NCBI GenBank assembly: GCA_028723145.1
Contig: JAQYFM010000216.1
Coordinates: 1-10,547, forward strand
Direction: 5' to 3'
DNA from: Spirochaetales bacterium
GTDB taxonomy: Bacteria > Spirochaetota > Spirochaetia > Sphaerochaetales > Sphaerochaetaceae
DNA: 10,547 nt
The notes under the pieces are model-generated. The model was not told the origin of the DNA. It did no database searches and saw nothing but the letters and a program-made list of their open reading frames with translations. Positions 1 to 5,935 of the stretch are shown here, piece by piece (the stretch's first letter is position 1; every line of letters begins with the position of its first letter). The position numbers and the translations under genes were made by a program.

Positions 1-2
1 TT

Positions 3-74
3 GTGATTATTAAAAAGATAGCTAAAGCAATTACTAATATTATTGTATTCTTGTTCAAGGTATGCTCCTTTTGA
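3..74 (+). CDS. possible C-terminal tail of an upstream gene (partial)
   Basis: An open frame enters from the left edge and ends at a TGA at 72-74. It encodes about 23 residues, first lysine/isoleucine-rich (IIKKIAKAI), then hydrophobic (NIIVFLFKVCSF). This would suit the end of a membrane protein, but 23 codons in AT-rich DNA can stay open by chance. It would end 17 bp before the preferred queH start, or overlap the alternative upstream start. No family can be assigned. Confidence 0.2.
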   Translation: MIIKKIAKAITNIIVFLFKVCSF

Positions 75-91
75 TATATAATCAATATATA

Positions 92-619
92 ATGATTGGA
101 GAAAGTATTCTAGTACATTGTTGCTGTGGTCCTTGTGCTACAGCAAGTATTGAAAGGTTAATTAGTGAAGGGTGGAACCCTGTATTATATTTCTCAAACG
201 ATAATATATATCCTGAAGAGGAGTTTGAAAAACGTTATGAGAACTTATTAATTGTTGCAAATAAATACAATTTAAGAGTTATTAATAAGAGCTATGACCA
301 TAGTTCTTGGAGGACTTGGGTAAAGGGACTTGAGAATGAAAAGGAACATGGAAAGCGATGTGTTCGTTGCTTTAGATATAACTTACTTGAAGCAAAAAGA
401 ATGGCAGATGAATTGGGTATTTCTCATTTTTGTACTACGTTAACTGTTTCTCGATTTAAAAATAGTTTAGTAATCTTTTCTCAAGGTGAGGACTTAGAGG
501 GTTTTGAAAAAATAGATTTTAAGAAAAAGGATGGGTTTGCAACATCCTGCAGACTTGCTAAAGAGCTAAATTTATATAGACAGTCTTATTGTGGGTGTGA
601 GTTTTCAATTATCGAATAA
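92..619 (+). CDS. queH: epoxyqueuosine reductase QueH
   Basis: QueH catalyses the last step of queuosine synthesis, reducing epoxyqueuosine to queuosine in the wobble base of tRNAs with GUN anticodons. It is the non-cobalamin alternative to QueG. The family signature HCCCGPC is at residues 9-15, a CVRC pair at about 90-93 and the terminal YCGC at about 166-169. These cysteines are those expected to hold an iron-sulfur cluster and a second metal. The SRFKN stretch at about 120-124 also fits the family. The 175-residue length is normal. An in-frame ATG at 62 would add ten residues (MLLLIYNQYI), but its AAGG lies only one base upstream. Family members usually begin just before the HxCC motif, so ATG 92 is preferred, although it has no clear ribosome site either. 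The rest of the queuosine pathway is not in the window. Confidence 0.93.
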   Translation: MIGESILVHCCCGPCATASIERLISEGWNPVLYFSNDNIYPEEEFEKRYENLLIVANKYNLRVINKSYDHSSWRTWVKGLENEKEHGKRCVRCFRYNLLEAKRMADELGISHFCTTLTVSRFKNSLVIFSQGEDLEGFEKIDFKKKDGFATSCRLAKELNLYRQSYCGCEFSIIE

Positions 620-666
620 AGCGTGACAGTACAATTTTGATGTGTTAAAGTTTTTATGGAGGATAA

Positions 667-963
667 ATGAAAAAAAATATTGATAAGTATGATGATCTAC
701 TTGATCTATTTGCAAATACAAATGATAGAGAGTCAATGAGATTACTCTTTGAAGATATGTTTACTGAAGGAGAGAGGAAAGATCTTGAACTACGTTGGAA
801 GCTAATGAATGATTTATATAACCATGTGCCTCAGCGTGAAATAGCTAGTGACCTCCATATTAGCCTTTGTAGAATTACTCGCGGGTCAAAAATGCTTAAA
901 AAAGAAAATGGATATGTAAAAAAGTACCTTTCTGAGCACTATGATGACCATTTACATCGATAA
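667..963 (+). CDS. trpR: TrpR-family transcriptional repressor
   Basis: This 98-residue protein matches the all-helical Trp repressor family. The core FTEGERKDLELRWKLMNDL (about 32-50) aligns with the LTPDEREALGTRVRIVEEL region of E. coli TrpR. The helix-turn-helix follows at about 55-77, with PQREIASDLHIS and the diagnostic ITRGSKMLKK. R43 and R72 fall where E. coli TrpR has the arginines that contact L-tryptophan, so a tryptophan-responsive dimeric repressor is plausible. The related YerC/YecD subfamily has the same fold but less certain ligands. GGAGGA at 658-663 gives a good ribosome site. The gene lies 47 bp after queH and 58 bp before the rubredoxin-like gene. No trp biosynthesis or transport gene is in view, so its targets lie elsewhere. 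Confidence 0.85.
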   Translation: MKKNIDKYDDLLDLFANTNDRESMRLLFEDMFTEGERKDLELRWKLMNDLYNHVPQREIASDLHISLCRITRGSKMLKKENGYVKKYLSEHYDDHLHR

Positions 964-969
964 TTATTA

Positions 970-998
970 TTGCCTTTTGGTAAAGTGATGTGTATTCT
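970..998 (+). promoter_or_regulatory. possible promoter of the rubredoxin-like gene
   Basis: TTGCCT (970-975) and TATTCT (993-998) are separated by 17 bp, with four of six matches each to the sigma-70 boxes. They lie in the 58 bp gap before the small rubredoxin-like gene. Such matches are common in AT-rich DNA, so this is only a candidate. Read-through from trpR is the alternative. Confidence 0.25.
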
Positions 999-1021
999 TA
1001 GTGTAATAGGAGATTTTTTAA

Positions 1022-1141
1022 ATGAAAAAGTATCGCTGTGTATTATGCGGATTCGAAGTTGAGATGGAATCTCTTCCTGAAGATTACGTTTGCCCAATTT
1101 GTGGTGCAGGTCCAGAAGATTTCGAAGAAGTCGAGGAATAA
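1022..1141 (+). CDS. small rubredoxin-like protein
   Basis: This 39-codon gene begins MKKYRCVLCGFEVE and carries two CxxC knuckles: C6/C9 in CVLCG and C24/C27 in CPICG. The line LPEDYVCPICGAGPEDFEEV is the classic rubredoxin C-terminal half. The four cysteines should bind one iron (or zinc) with tetrahedral geometry. Ordinary rubredoxins have about 52-55 residues with some 30 between the knuckles; here there are only 14 between C9 and C24. That matches the short rubredoxin domains at the end of rubrerythrins and free rubredoxin-like mini-proteins. The ribosome site AGGAGA at 1008-1013 is well placed. The likely role is electron transfer in an anaerobe, for example to a peroxide- or oxygen-detoxifying enzyme, but no partner gene is adjacent. 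A bidirectional terminator follows within 10 bp. Confidence 0.88.
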   Translation: MKKYRCVLCGFEVEMESLPEDYVCPICGAGPEDFEEVEE

Positions 1142-1143
1142 TT

Positions 1144-1177
1144 AAAAAAAGAGCTGTCCAATTGGGCAGCTCAATTT
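1144..1177. terminator. bidirectional rho-independent terminator
   Basis: GAGCTGTCC (1151-1159) pairs with GGGCAGCTC (1164-1172) across an AATT loop, a nine-pair GC-rich stem with one G-T wobble. Seven A lie on the left (1144-1150) and AATTTTT on the right, so it works in both directions. It ends the + strand rubredoxin-like transcript. On the - strand it ends the uxu operon, 20 bp past the uxuB stop. Confidence 0.9.
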
Positions 1178-1191
1178 TTAGGTGGAAATGT

Positions 1192-2799
1192 TTATTTAGA
1201 AACTACTTCATGAATAGTTTTTCTAACTGCACCCTTACCACTTACAAGTGAAGTAAAGTAGTTAACAACCTTAGCTCCTACAACTGTGTTATTTAAATCT
1301 AATCCAAAGAGCTTCTCATTTGCTAAAATTGGCTCAAGAATCTTATCAAAAGGACCACTTTGACCAAGTGTAACACCACTGAGCATTGGCTGGAATGTTG
1401 TTGTCATTGGATCAGGAGAAAGTGTAAAAGCATTACCCTCATCATCAAGAGCAAGAAGATATCTTAAGTAGAGAGCATATACAAGAGGAACTACATTTAA
1501 CTCATTTAAATCCTTTCCTGCTGCTTTATAAGCCTTAATTGTTTCACCAAATCTGATAGAAAGCTTTTGAGAAGTATCTGTTGCAATTCTCTGAGGTGTA
1601 TCAGGCATGAATGGGTTAGGAATTCTAACATTTAATACTTCATCAATAAATGCCTTTGGATCAATAATGCCAGGGTTAACTACTACAGGAAGACCTTCTG
1701 TGTAACCAAGTCTCATTACCATCTTCTTTAAATCCTCATCCTTCATCTCATCTGCAATTAATGTATAACCAAGTAAGCATCCTGAAAGCGCAAGTGCAGT
1801 GTGAAGAGGGTTTAAGCAGGTACATACCTTCATCTTTTCAACCTTATTTACTGTATCTCTATCTGTGAGATATACACCACTCTTTTCAAGTGCAGGTCTA
1901 CCGTTAGGGAATCTATCTTCGATAACAAGATATTGTGGCTCTTCAGCATTAACGAATGGAGCAATATAAGTGTTTTTAGATGTAATGATTGCATCCTTAT
2001 CTTCAAAGCCTGTTTCACTAAGCATTGCTGCAACGCTCTGGTCTGGTCTTGGAGTAATTTTATCAATCATAGACCAAGGGAAAGATACACACTTTTCATC
2101 AGATACCCAAGAAACAAACTCATCTGATAACTCACCTTTTTCATTATAGGTCTTTGCAATTGTTACAATAGCATTTCTTAACTTCTCACCGTTATGTGAG
2201 CAGTTATCCATTGATACAAGAGCAAGAGGTGCTTTGCAGCTATTAAATCTATCATTTAAAAGGCGAGTTAATCTACAAAGGAACATTGAAGCATCTTTTA
2301 ATGGTTTTTCAAAGTCACTTACATAGAACTTAAAAAGATTACCATCTGGCTGATAGAGAGCATAACCCTTTTCAGTAATTGTAAAAGATACCATCTGAAG
2401 GGAAGGGTTTGTGAAAGCATTTTCAAGTACTGCCCATTCAGCACTACTATTTGGATCACATTTAACAGCCTGCATAACAGAACCAATTACTTCTTTTTCT
2501 ATTGATCCATTAGCTTTAAGTGTTACACCAAGTGTAAGGTTATCGTGTGGTGCATAGATTTTATCGATGATTTCACCATCAAAACCTTCACCAACAACAA
2601 TACCTGTATCCATCAAGCCTTCATTTAAAAGCTTTTGACAAAGTCCTGCTGGGAAAATTCTAAAGATATTACCTGCACCAAAGTGTACCCACTGTGGTCT
2701 AGACTTAGTATTTTCTTCAATTTGTTTATGGTCATATGAAAAGAGTTTATATCCTTCCCATGACTTTTTATCTTCAAGTGAAATTAAATTGAGTTTCAT
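1192..2799 (-). CDS. uxuB: fructuronate reductase (mannonate oxidoreductase) UxuB
   Basis: This is a long-chain polyol dehydrogenase of the mannitol dehydrogenase family, 535 residues. Next to uxuA it is best read as D-mannonate:NAD+ oxidoreductase, which reduces D-fructuronate to D-mannonate in D-glucuronate breakdown. The N-terminal Rossmann domain carries WVHFGAGNIFR at 37-47, the nucleotide-binding glycine motif of this family. The C-terminal domain carries the catalytic region KVCTCLNPLH (324-333), with K324, N330 and H333 as the expected catalytic trio. At 535 residues it is longer than the roughly 485 of E. coli UxuB and fits the longer form seen in many anaerobes. It is the last gene of the operon. 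Its AGGAG ribosome site overlaps the stop codon of the regulator gene, and the gap is 10 bp. Mannitol or tagaturonate oxidoreductase activity cannot be excluded from sequence alone. Confidence 0.9.
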   Translation of the reverse strand: MKLNLISLEDKKSWEGYKLFSYDHKQIEENTKSRPQWVHFGAGNIFRIFPAGLCQKLLNEGLMDTGIVVGEGFDGEIIDKIYAPHDNLTLGVTLKANGSIEKEVIGSVMQAVKCDPNSSAEWAVLENAFTNPSLQMVSFTITEKGYALYQPDGNLFKFYVSDFEKPLKDASMFLCRLTRLLNDRFNSCKAPLALVSMDNCSHNGEKLRNAIVTIAKTYNEKGELSDEFVSWVSDEKCVSFPWSMIDKITPRPDQSVAAMLSETGFEDKDAIITSKNTYIAPFVNAEEPQYLVIEDRFPNGRPALEKSGVYLTDRDTVNKVEKMKVCTCLNPLHTALALSGCLLGYTLIADEMKDEDLKKMVMRLGYTEGLPVVVNPGIIDPKAFIDEVLNVRIPNPFMPDTPQRIATDTSQKLSIRFGETIKAYKAAGKDLNELNVVPLVYALYLRYLLALDDEGNAFTLSPDPMTTTFQPMLSGVTLGQSGPFDKILEPILANEKLFGLDLNNTVVGAKVVNYFTSLVSGKGAVRKTIHEVVSK

Positions 2800-2809
2800 C
2801 TGTTTCTCC

Positions 2810-3493
2810 TTACTTTAAAAAATACTGTGGAAATAATTCGATGAGCATTGGATACTCGTCTTCAATTTTGTTTAAGTGATCCCTATCGAGTTCTAATGCT
2901 TCTTCCTTAGCTCCTCTTGCGATTGCATCGATAATTGCTTCATGTTGAGTTTCAATATCATTTGCAATATTACCTGCAAGACTTGAAAGAAGTCTTATTC
3001 TGCGCTCGTTTCCTGTATGAGAAAATAGAACTGCATAAACTCTTTCATATCCAAGTTGGCTATAAAATGTTGCATGCATTTCATCATCTGCTTTAAGAAA
3101 ATCAATATATGAACCACTAATTAAAGCAGCCTTTTGTTTTAGTAATAATGATTTTAGTCTTGTAACATAGGCTTCTTTAGCTAAATCATTAAGCTCAAGA
3201 TCCATAAAACTCTTAAGAGCGCCAAGCTCTAAATTCATTCTCATAAATCTTTCTTGCCTAATATCTGAGATATCTAAATAGCTTACCCTAGTGCCTTTTT
3301 GAGGAAAGATATCTACAAGAGAATCTCTTTCAAGACGGAGCAGGGCATCACGAAGTGGGGATCGTGAGACCCCCAATGATTCAGATAATTCGGTGAGATT
3401 GAGTTCTGTTCCTGGTTTAAGAACAAGTGTTTCAATCTGCTCTCTTAATTGGTTGTATACCCAGATATTAGCCCTGCTGTCATCTTTTTTCAT
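2810..3493 (-). CDS. GntR-family (FadR subfamily, FCD domain) regulator of the uxu operon
   Basis: This 227-residue protein has an N-terminal winged helix-turn-helix at about 10-72. It includes VLKPGTELNLTELSESLGVSR and SPLRDALLRLERDSLV, the standard GntR signature. An all-alpha FCD ligand domain follows at about 78-215. D136, H140, H184 and H206 match the metal-binding residues of FCD domains, which often sense sugar acids or other carboxylates. The ATG overlaps the uxuA stop as ATGA, so the two genes are translationally coupled. The gene lies between the two catabolic genes, which points to autoregulation of the operon by a hexuronate intermediate such as fructuronate or mannonate (inferred). 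It resembles UxuR/ExuR-type regulators in class, but orthology is not established here. Confidence 0.92.
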   Translation of the reverse strand: MKKDDSRANIWVYNQLREQIETLVLKPGTELNLTELSESLGVSRSPLRDALLRLERDSLVDIFPQKGTRVSYLDISDIRQERFMRMNLELGALKSFMDLELNDLAKEAYVTRLKSLLLKQKAALISGSYIDFLKADDEMHATFYSQLGYERVYAVLFSHTGNERRIRLLSSLAGNIANDIETQHEAIIDAIARGAKEEALELDRDHLNKIEDEYPMLIELFPQYFLK

Positions 3494-4566
3494 ACACCAC
3501 GCTCTTCTGCTTTATCAATTGCTTCCCAAAGCCCTTGAATATACATTGCACCAAGAGCTCTATCGTATAGACCATAACCTGGCATACACTTTTCACCCCA
3601 AATTGTTCTTCCGTGGTCAGGGCGTGCTGGTCCATCAAAACCAATATCATGAAGTGCTTTAACTGCTTCATACATATCAAATGAACCATCTGATGAAAGG
3701 TGAGCTGCTTCCTCGAATACTCCTGGAGCGAAGTGGTGGAGGTTTCTAATGTGTGCAAAATGGATTCTACCTTTGCAAGAACGGATGATATCTGGTAAAT
3801 CATTGTTAGGGTTAGTTCCAAGACTTCCCATACAAAGTGTGATACCATTGTAAGGCTTATCAACTGCCTTGAGCATCTTTAAGATAGCATCTTTTCCTGT
3901 GATAATTCTAGGAAGCTTGAATACTGGCCAAGCTGGATCATCTGGGTGAATAGCCATCTTGATATCATATTTCTCACAAACTGGTCCAATTGCATTTAAG
4001 AAATAAACGAGGTTGTCAAAAAGCTTTTCAGATGTAACATCTTTATAAGCATCGAAGAGCTTGTGAACCTGTGCAAGTCTTTCTGGTTCCCAACCTGGCA
4101 TAACAAAGCCATTTGAGTTATCTGTTGTTTGGTTAAAGAATGTCTGAGGATCGATTGTATCTACAACCTTTTGGTCATATGCAAGAACTGTTGATCCATC
4201 TGGGCGCATCTTTGCAAGGTCTGTGCGGGTCCAGTCGAATACTGGCATGAAGTTGTAACAAACCATGTGAATATCATTTTTACCAACAGCTTCAAGAGAT
4301 TTAATGTAATTATCAATATATTTATCTCTATCAGGAGTTCCGATTTTAATTGAGTCGTGGATGTTAATACTTTCGATACCTTCAATTTTTAAGCCTGAAG
4401 CCTCAACGATATCTTTAAGTCCCTTAACTCTTTCATATGTCCATTCTTCACCTGCTGGTACATCGTAAAGTGTTGTAATAACGCCAGTAACACCTGGAAT
4501 CTGTCTAATCTGTTCTAGGGTCACTGAATCAAAGCCAGGACCATACCATCTTAATGTCATTCTCAT
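3490..4566 (-). CDS. uxuA: D-mannonate dehydratase UxuA
   Basis: UxuA dehydrates D-mannonate to 2-keto-3-deoxy-D-gluconate, the step after UxuB. The protein is 358 residues, a TIM barrel of the xylose-isomerase-like group. It begins with the family's MTLRWYGP. Expected metal ligands are visible: H207 in AIHPDDP, C245 in ITLCMGS, H272 in HFAHIRN and D317 in RPDHGR, which should hold Mn2+ or Fe2+. CYNFMPVFDWTRTDL (103-117) is a hallmark stretch of the family. The first ATG is chosen because GGAGGA at 4577-4582 lies 10 bases upstream; a second ATG two codons later would lie too far away. It is the first gene of the operon and overlaps the regulator by four bases. Confidence 0.96.
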   Translation of the reverse strand: MRMTLRWYGPGFDSVTLEQIRQIPGVTGVITTLYDVPAGEEWTYERVKGLKDIVEASGLKIEGIESINIHDSIKIGTPDRDKYIDNYIKSLEAVGKNDIHMVCYNFMPVFDWTRTDLAKMRPDGSTVLAYDQKVVDTIDPQTFFNQTTDNSNGFVMPGWEPERLAQVHKLFDAYKDVTSEKLFDNLVYFLNAIGPVCEKYDIKMAIHPDDPAWPVFKLPRIITGKDAILKMLKAVDKPYNGITLCMGSLGTNPNNDLPDIIRSCKGRIHFAHIRNLHHFAPGVFEEAAHLSSDGSFDMYEAVKALHDIGFDGPARPDHGRTIWGEKCMPGYGLYDRALGAMYIQGLWEAIDKAEERGV

Positions 4567-4599
4567 ATTGGGTAATTCCTCCGTTTTCTGATATTTGTA

Positions 4600-4627
4600 T
4601 TTTTATGTACTACAAGAAATTTGTCAA
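4600..4627 (-). promoter_or_regulatory. promoter of the uxu operon
   Basis: On the - strand a perfect TTGACA (4627-4622) is followed after 16 bp by TAAAAA (4605-4600), a four-of-six -10 box. This places the start near 4593, about 27 bases before the uxuA ATG. It is the best sigma-70 match in the gap between the divergent genes. Confidence 0.55.
4605..4615. promoter_or_regulatory. candidate GntR/FadR-type operator
   Basis: ATGTACTACAA holds a perfect nine-base palindrome, TGTA-C-TACA (4606-4614). It fits the FadR-subfamily pattern TNGTNNNACNA except at one end. It lies in the -35/-10 spacer of the uxu promoter, where a bound repressor would block RNA polymerase. The operon's own GntR regulator is the natural ligand (inferred). 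Confidence 0.35.
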
Positions 4628-4757
4628 CTGATATTTTAGTATTTTAATATATTTATTAAAAATTTGCCTAAATAATATTGGCTATTAAGAAAATAATAGT
4701 TAATGAATTGATGTGTGATTGTAATCTAATAAAGCAGGCTAATAAAAAGTATCTTAA

Positions 4758-4786
4758 TTGAGAAAAATATAGTAACTTATTAACAT
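4758..4786 (+). promoter_or_regulatory. possible promoter of the LRR lipoprotein gene
   Basis: TTGAGA (4758-4763) and TAACAT (4781-4786) are 17 bp apart, with five and four matches to the sigma-70 boxes. They would start transcription about 16 bases before the ATG at 4809. The ribosome site GAGGAG (4797-4802) lies between. The rest of the 240 bp divergent gap is AT-rich with no other clear signal. Confidence 0.3.
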
Positions 4787-4808
4787 CTATGATTTAGAGG
4801 AGAGTTTT

Positions 4809-5632
4809 ATGCAAAAACACATTTTATTGGTTTCCTCATTAGTTCTTATTTTTTTCACACTATTGTTAGTGAGTTGCAATAATGATATAAAAGATGATTT
4901 AAAAATTGCTTCTATTAATCAATTAATTATTGAAAATAAAACTCTTTTAGGTGTTACAGAAGAAGGAAGAAAAGCAACAAAAATTGTAATTCCTGATGAT
5001 GTCACATCAATTGGCGAGAAAGCATTATATAGTTGCACTATGTTAACATCAATTATAATGCCTTCGAACTTAGATACTATAGGGCCTTATGCATTAATGG
5101 ATTGTAATAAAATTAAATCAATTACACTTCCAGATAGTGTAAAAGAAATAGAAAATAGTGCTTTTATGAAATGTAGTAGTTTAGAAAGCATTACTATTCC
5201 AAATAAGGTAACTGAAATAAGTCGTTATCTATTTGAAGAGTGTGAAAGTTTAACTACTGTTGCTATACCTGAAAGTGTTAAAAAATTGACGATAGTGCAT
5301 TCTTTTCCTGTACTAGCTTAAAGGACATTAATATACCTAGTAGTGTTGAATTTATTGGAGACAGAGTATTTGTAAATTGTAAGAGTTTAGAATCTATAGT
5401 AATACCAGAAGGTGTAAAATCGATAGGAGAAGAGTGCTTCTTTGATTGTGGTAATTTAAAAAGTGTTGTAATACCTTCTAGTGTTAAATCTATTGGTGAA
5501 TATTCATTTGATCGCTGTAATAAATTAACTGATATTTATGTTGATCAAGAAAAAAATGATCTATTATTAAATACTAAGTATCCTAAGAAATGCATAATTC
5601 ATTGGAATTCCAAAGATCCTACTTCTTTATAA
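4809..5632 (+). pseudogene. BspA/TpLRR-type leucine-rich-repeat lipoprotein, frameshifted
   Basis: The N-terminus has a lipoprotein signal peptide: MQKH, a hydrophobic run to about residue 20, then the lipobox LLVSC with C23 as the lipidated residue. From about residue 57 come 23-residue LRR_5 repeats of the form SITIPxxVxxIxxxAFxxCxxL, as in BspA and treponemal LRR surface proteins. The first frame stops at 5321 after KLTIVHSFPVLA, which does not fit the repeat. With one more A in the A run at 5280-5285, the text becomes ESVKKIDDSAFFSCTSL. The repeats then continue in register to a TAA at 5630-5632 (last residues SKDPTSL). The repaired protein would have 274 residues and about seven or eight repeats. 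The parts after the break look as well kept as those before it. A recent mutation, a phase-variable tract or a sequencing error would each explain this. Such proteins often mediate adhesion at the cell surface, but a specific role is unknown. Confidence 0.85.
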
Positions 5633-5636
5633 AATG

Positions 5637-5690
5637 TGTGATAGTATAGCGATAACTATCAAAAAAAAGAGTTAGCGCTATACTATCGCA
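5637..5690. terminator. long inverted repeat after the LRR gene, probable terminator hairpin
   Basis: GATAGTATAGCGATAACT (5640-5657) pairs with AGTTAGCGCTATACTATC (5670-5687) with a single A-G mismatch. Three outer pairs extend it to 5637-5690, and the 12-base loop contains eight A. It starts five bases after the LRR stop codon. A run of seven T lies only about 13 bases further on, so it is not a textbook intrinsic terminator. Its position between the LRR gene and the CRISPR-Cas locus suits transcript ending or RNA 3' protection. Confidence 0.55.
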
Positions 5691-5935
5691 ATGTTTAGTT
5701 AGTTTTTTTATACTCTGTTTTATATTACTTTTCTTGTAAAATACTAATAATATAAATAATTAAACACCAAATTTGATTAATATTTTTTTAACCATTCTTA
5801 CGTAAGAGTAAATTTTTCAAAAAAAACTAAATTCTAATGATTTTTTGGGAGTTATTTATTATTAATACCAATCAGTAAATGATAATATATGAATAGTGAG
5901 GCTTTTATTTTCACATAAAAAAATAGGAGAGGGAT
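5691..5935. other. AT-rich non-coding leader before cas12b
   Basis: This stretch of about 245 bp has no convincing open frame. It holds a run of T (5704-5709), a perfect 12-base palindrome TCTTACGTAAGA (5796-5807) and several long A/T tracts. No direct repeats of CRISPR size, no tRNA-like fold and no clear anti-repeat are visible. It should contain the cas12b promoter. It could also hold a small RNA, but nothing in it proves that. Confidence 0.6.
5859..5886 (+). promoter_or_regulatory. possible cas12b promoter
   Basis: GATAAT (5881-5886) has five of six matches to the -10 box. TTATTA (5859-5864), 16 bp upstream, is a weak -35 box. Transcription would start near 5893, leaving a leader of about 43 bases with the strong ribosome site AGGAGAGGG (5925-5933) before ATG 5936. 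Confidence 0.3.

Noticed and set aside
3393..3662. 89-codon open frame on the + strand over the regulator/uxuA junction
   Set aside because: It is antisense to two well-supported genes and has no recognisable protein features.
3480..3863. 127-codon open frame on the - strand inside uxuA
   Set aside because: It is an out-of-frame shadow of uxuA with no recognisable domain and no ribosome site of its own.
5279..5290. Programmed -1 ribosomal frameshift in the LRR gene
   Set aside because: The site GTT AAA AAA TTG lacks a proper X XXY YYZ slippery heptamer in frame, and no stimulatory structure was evident just downstream. A plain one-base deletion is simpler.
5000..5560. Tandem DNA repeats in the LRR gene as a mobile or CRISPR-like repeat
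   Set aside because: The 69-base periodicity is due to the 23-residue protein repeat and the copies are diverged at DNA level.
5640..5935. CRISPR array or tracrRNA upstream of cas12b
   Set aside because: There are no direct repeats at regular spacing, and without the repeat sequence no anti-repeat can be named. The hairpin is a single inverted repeat, not an array.
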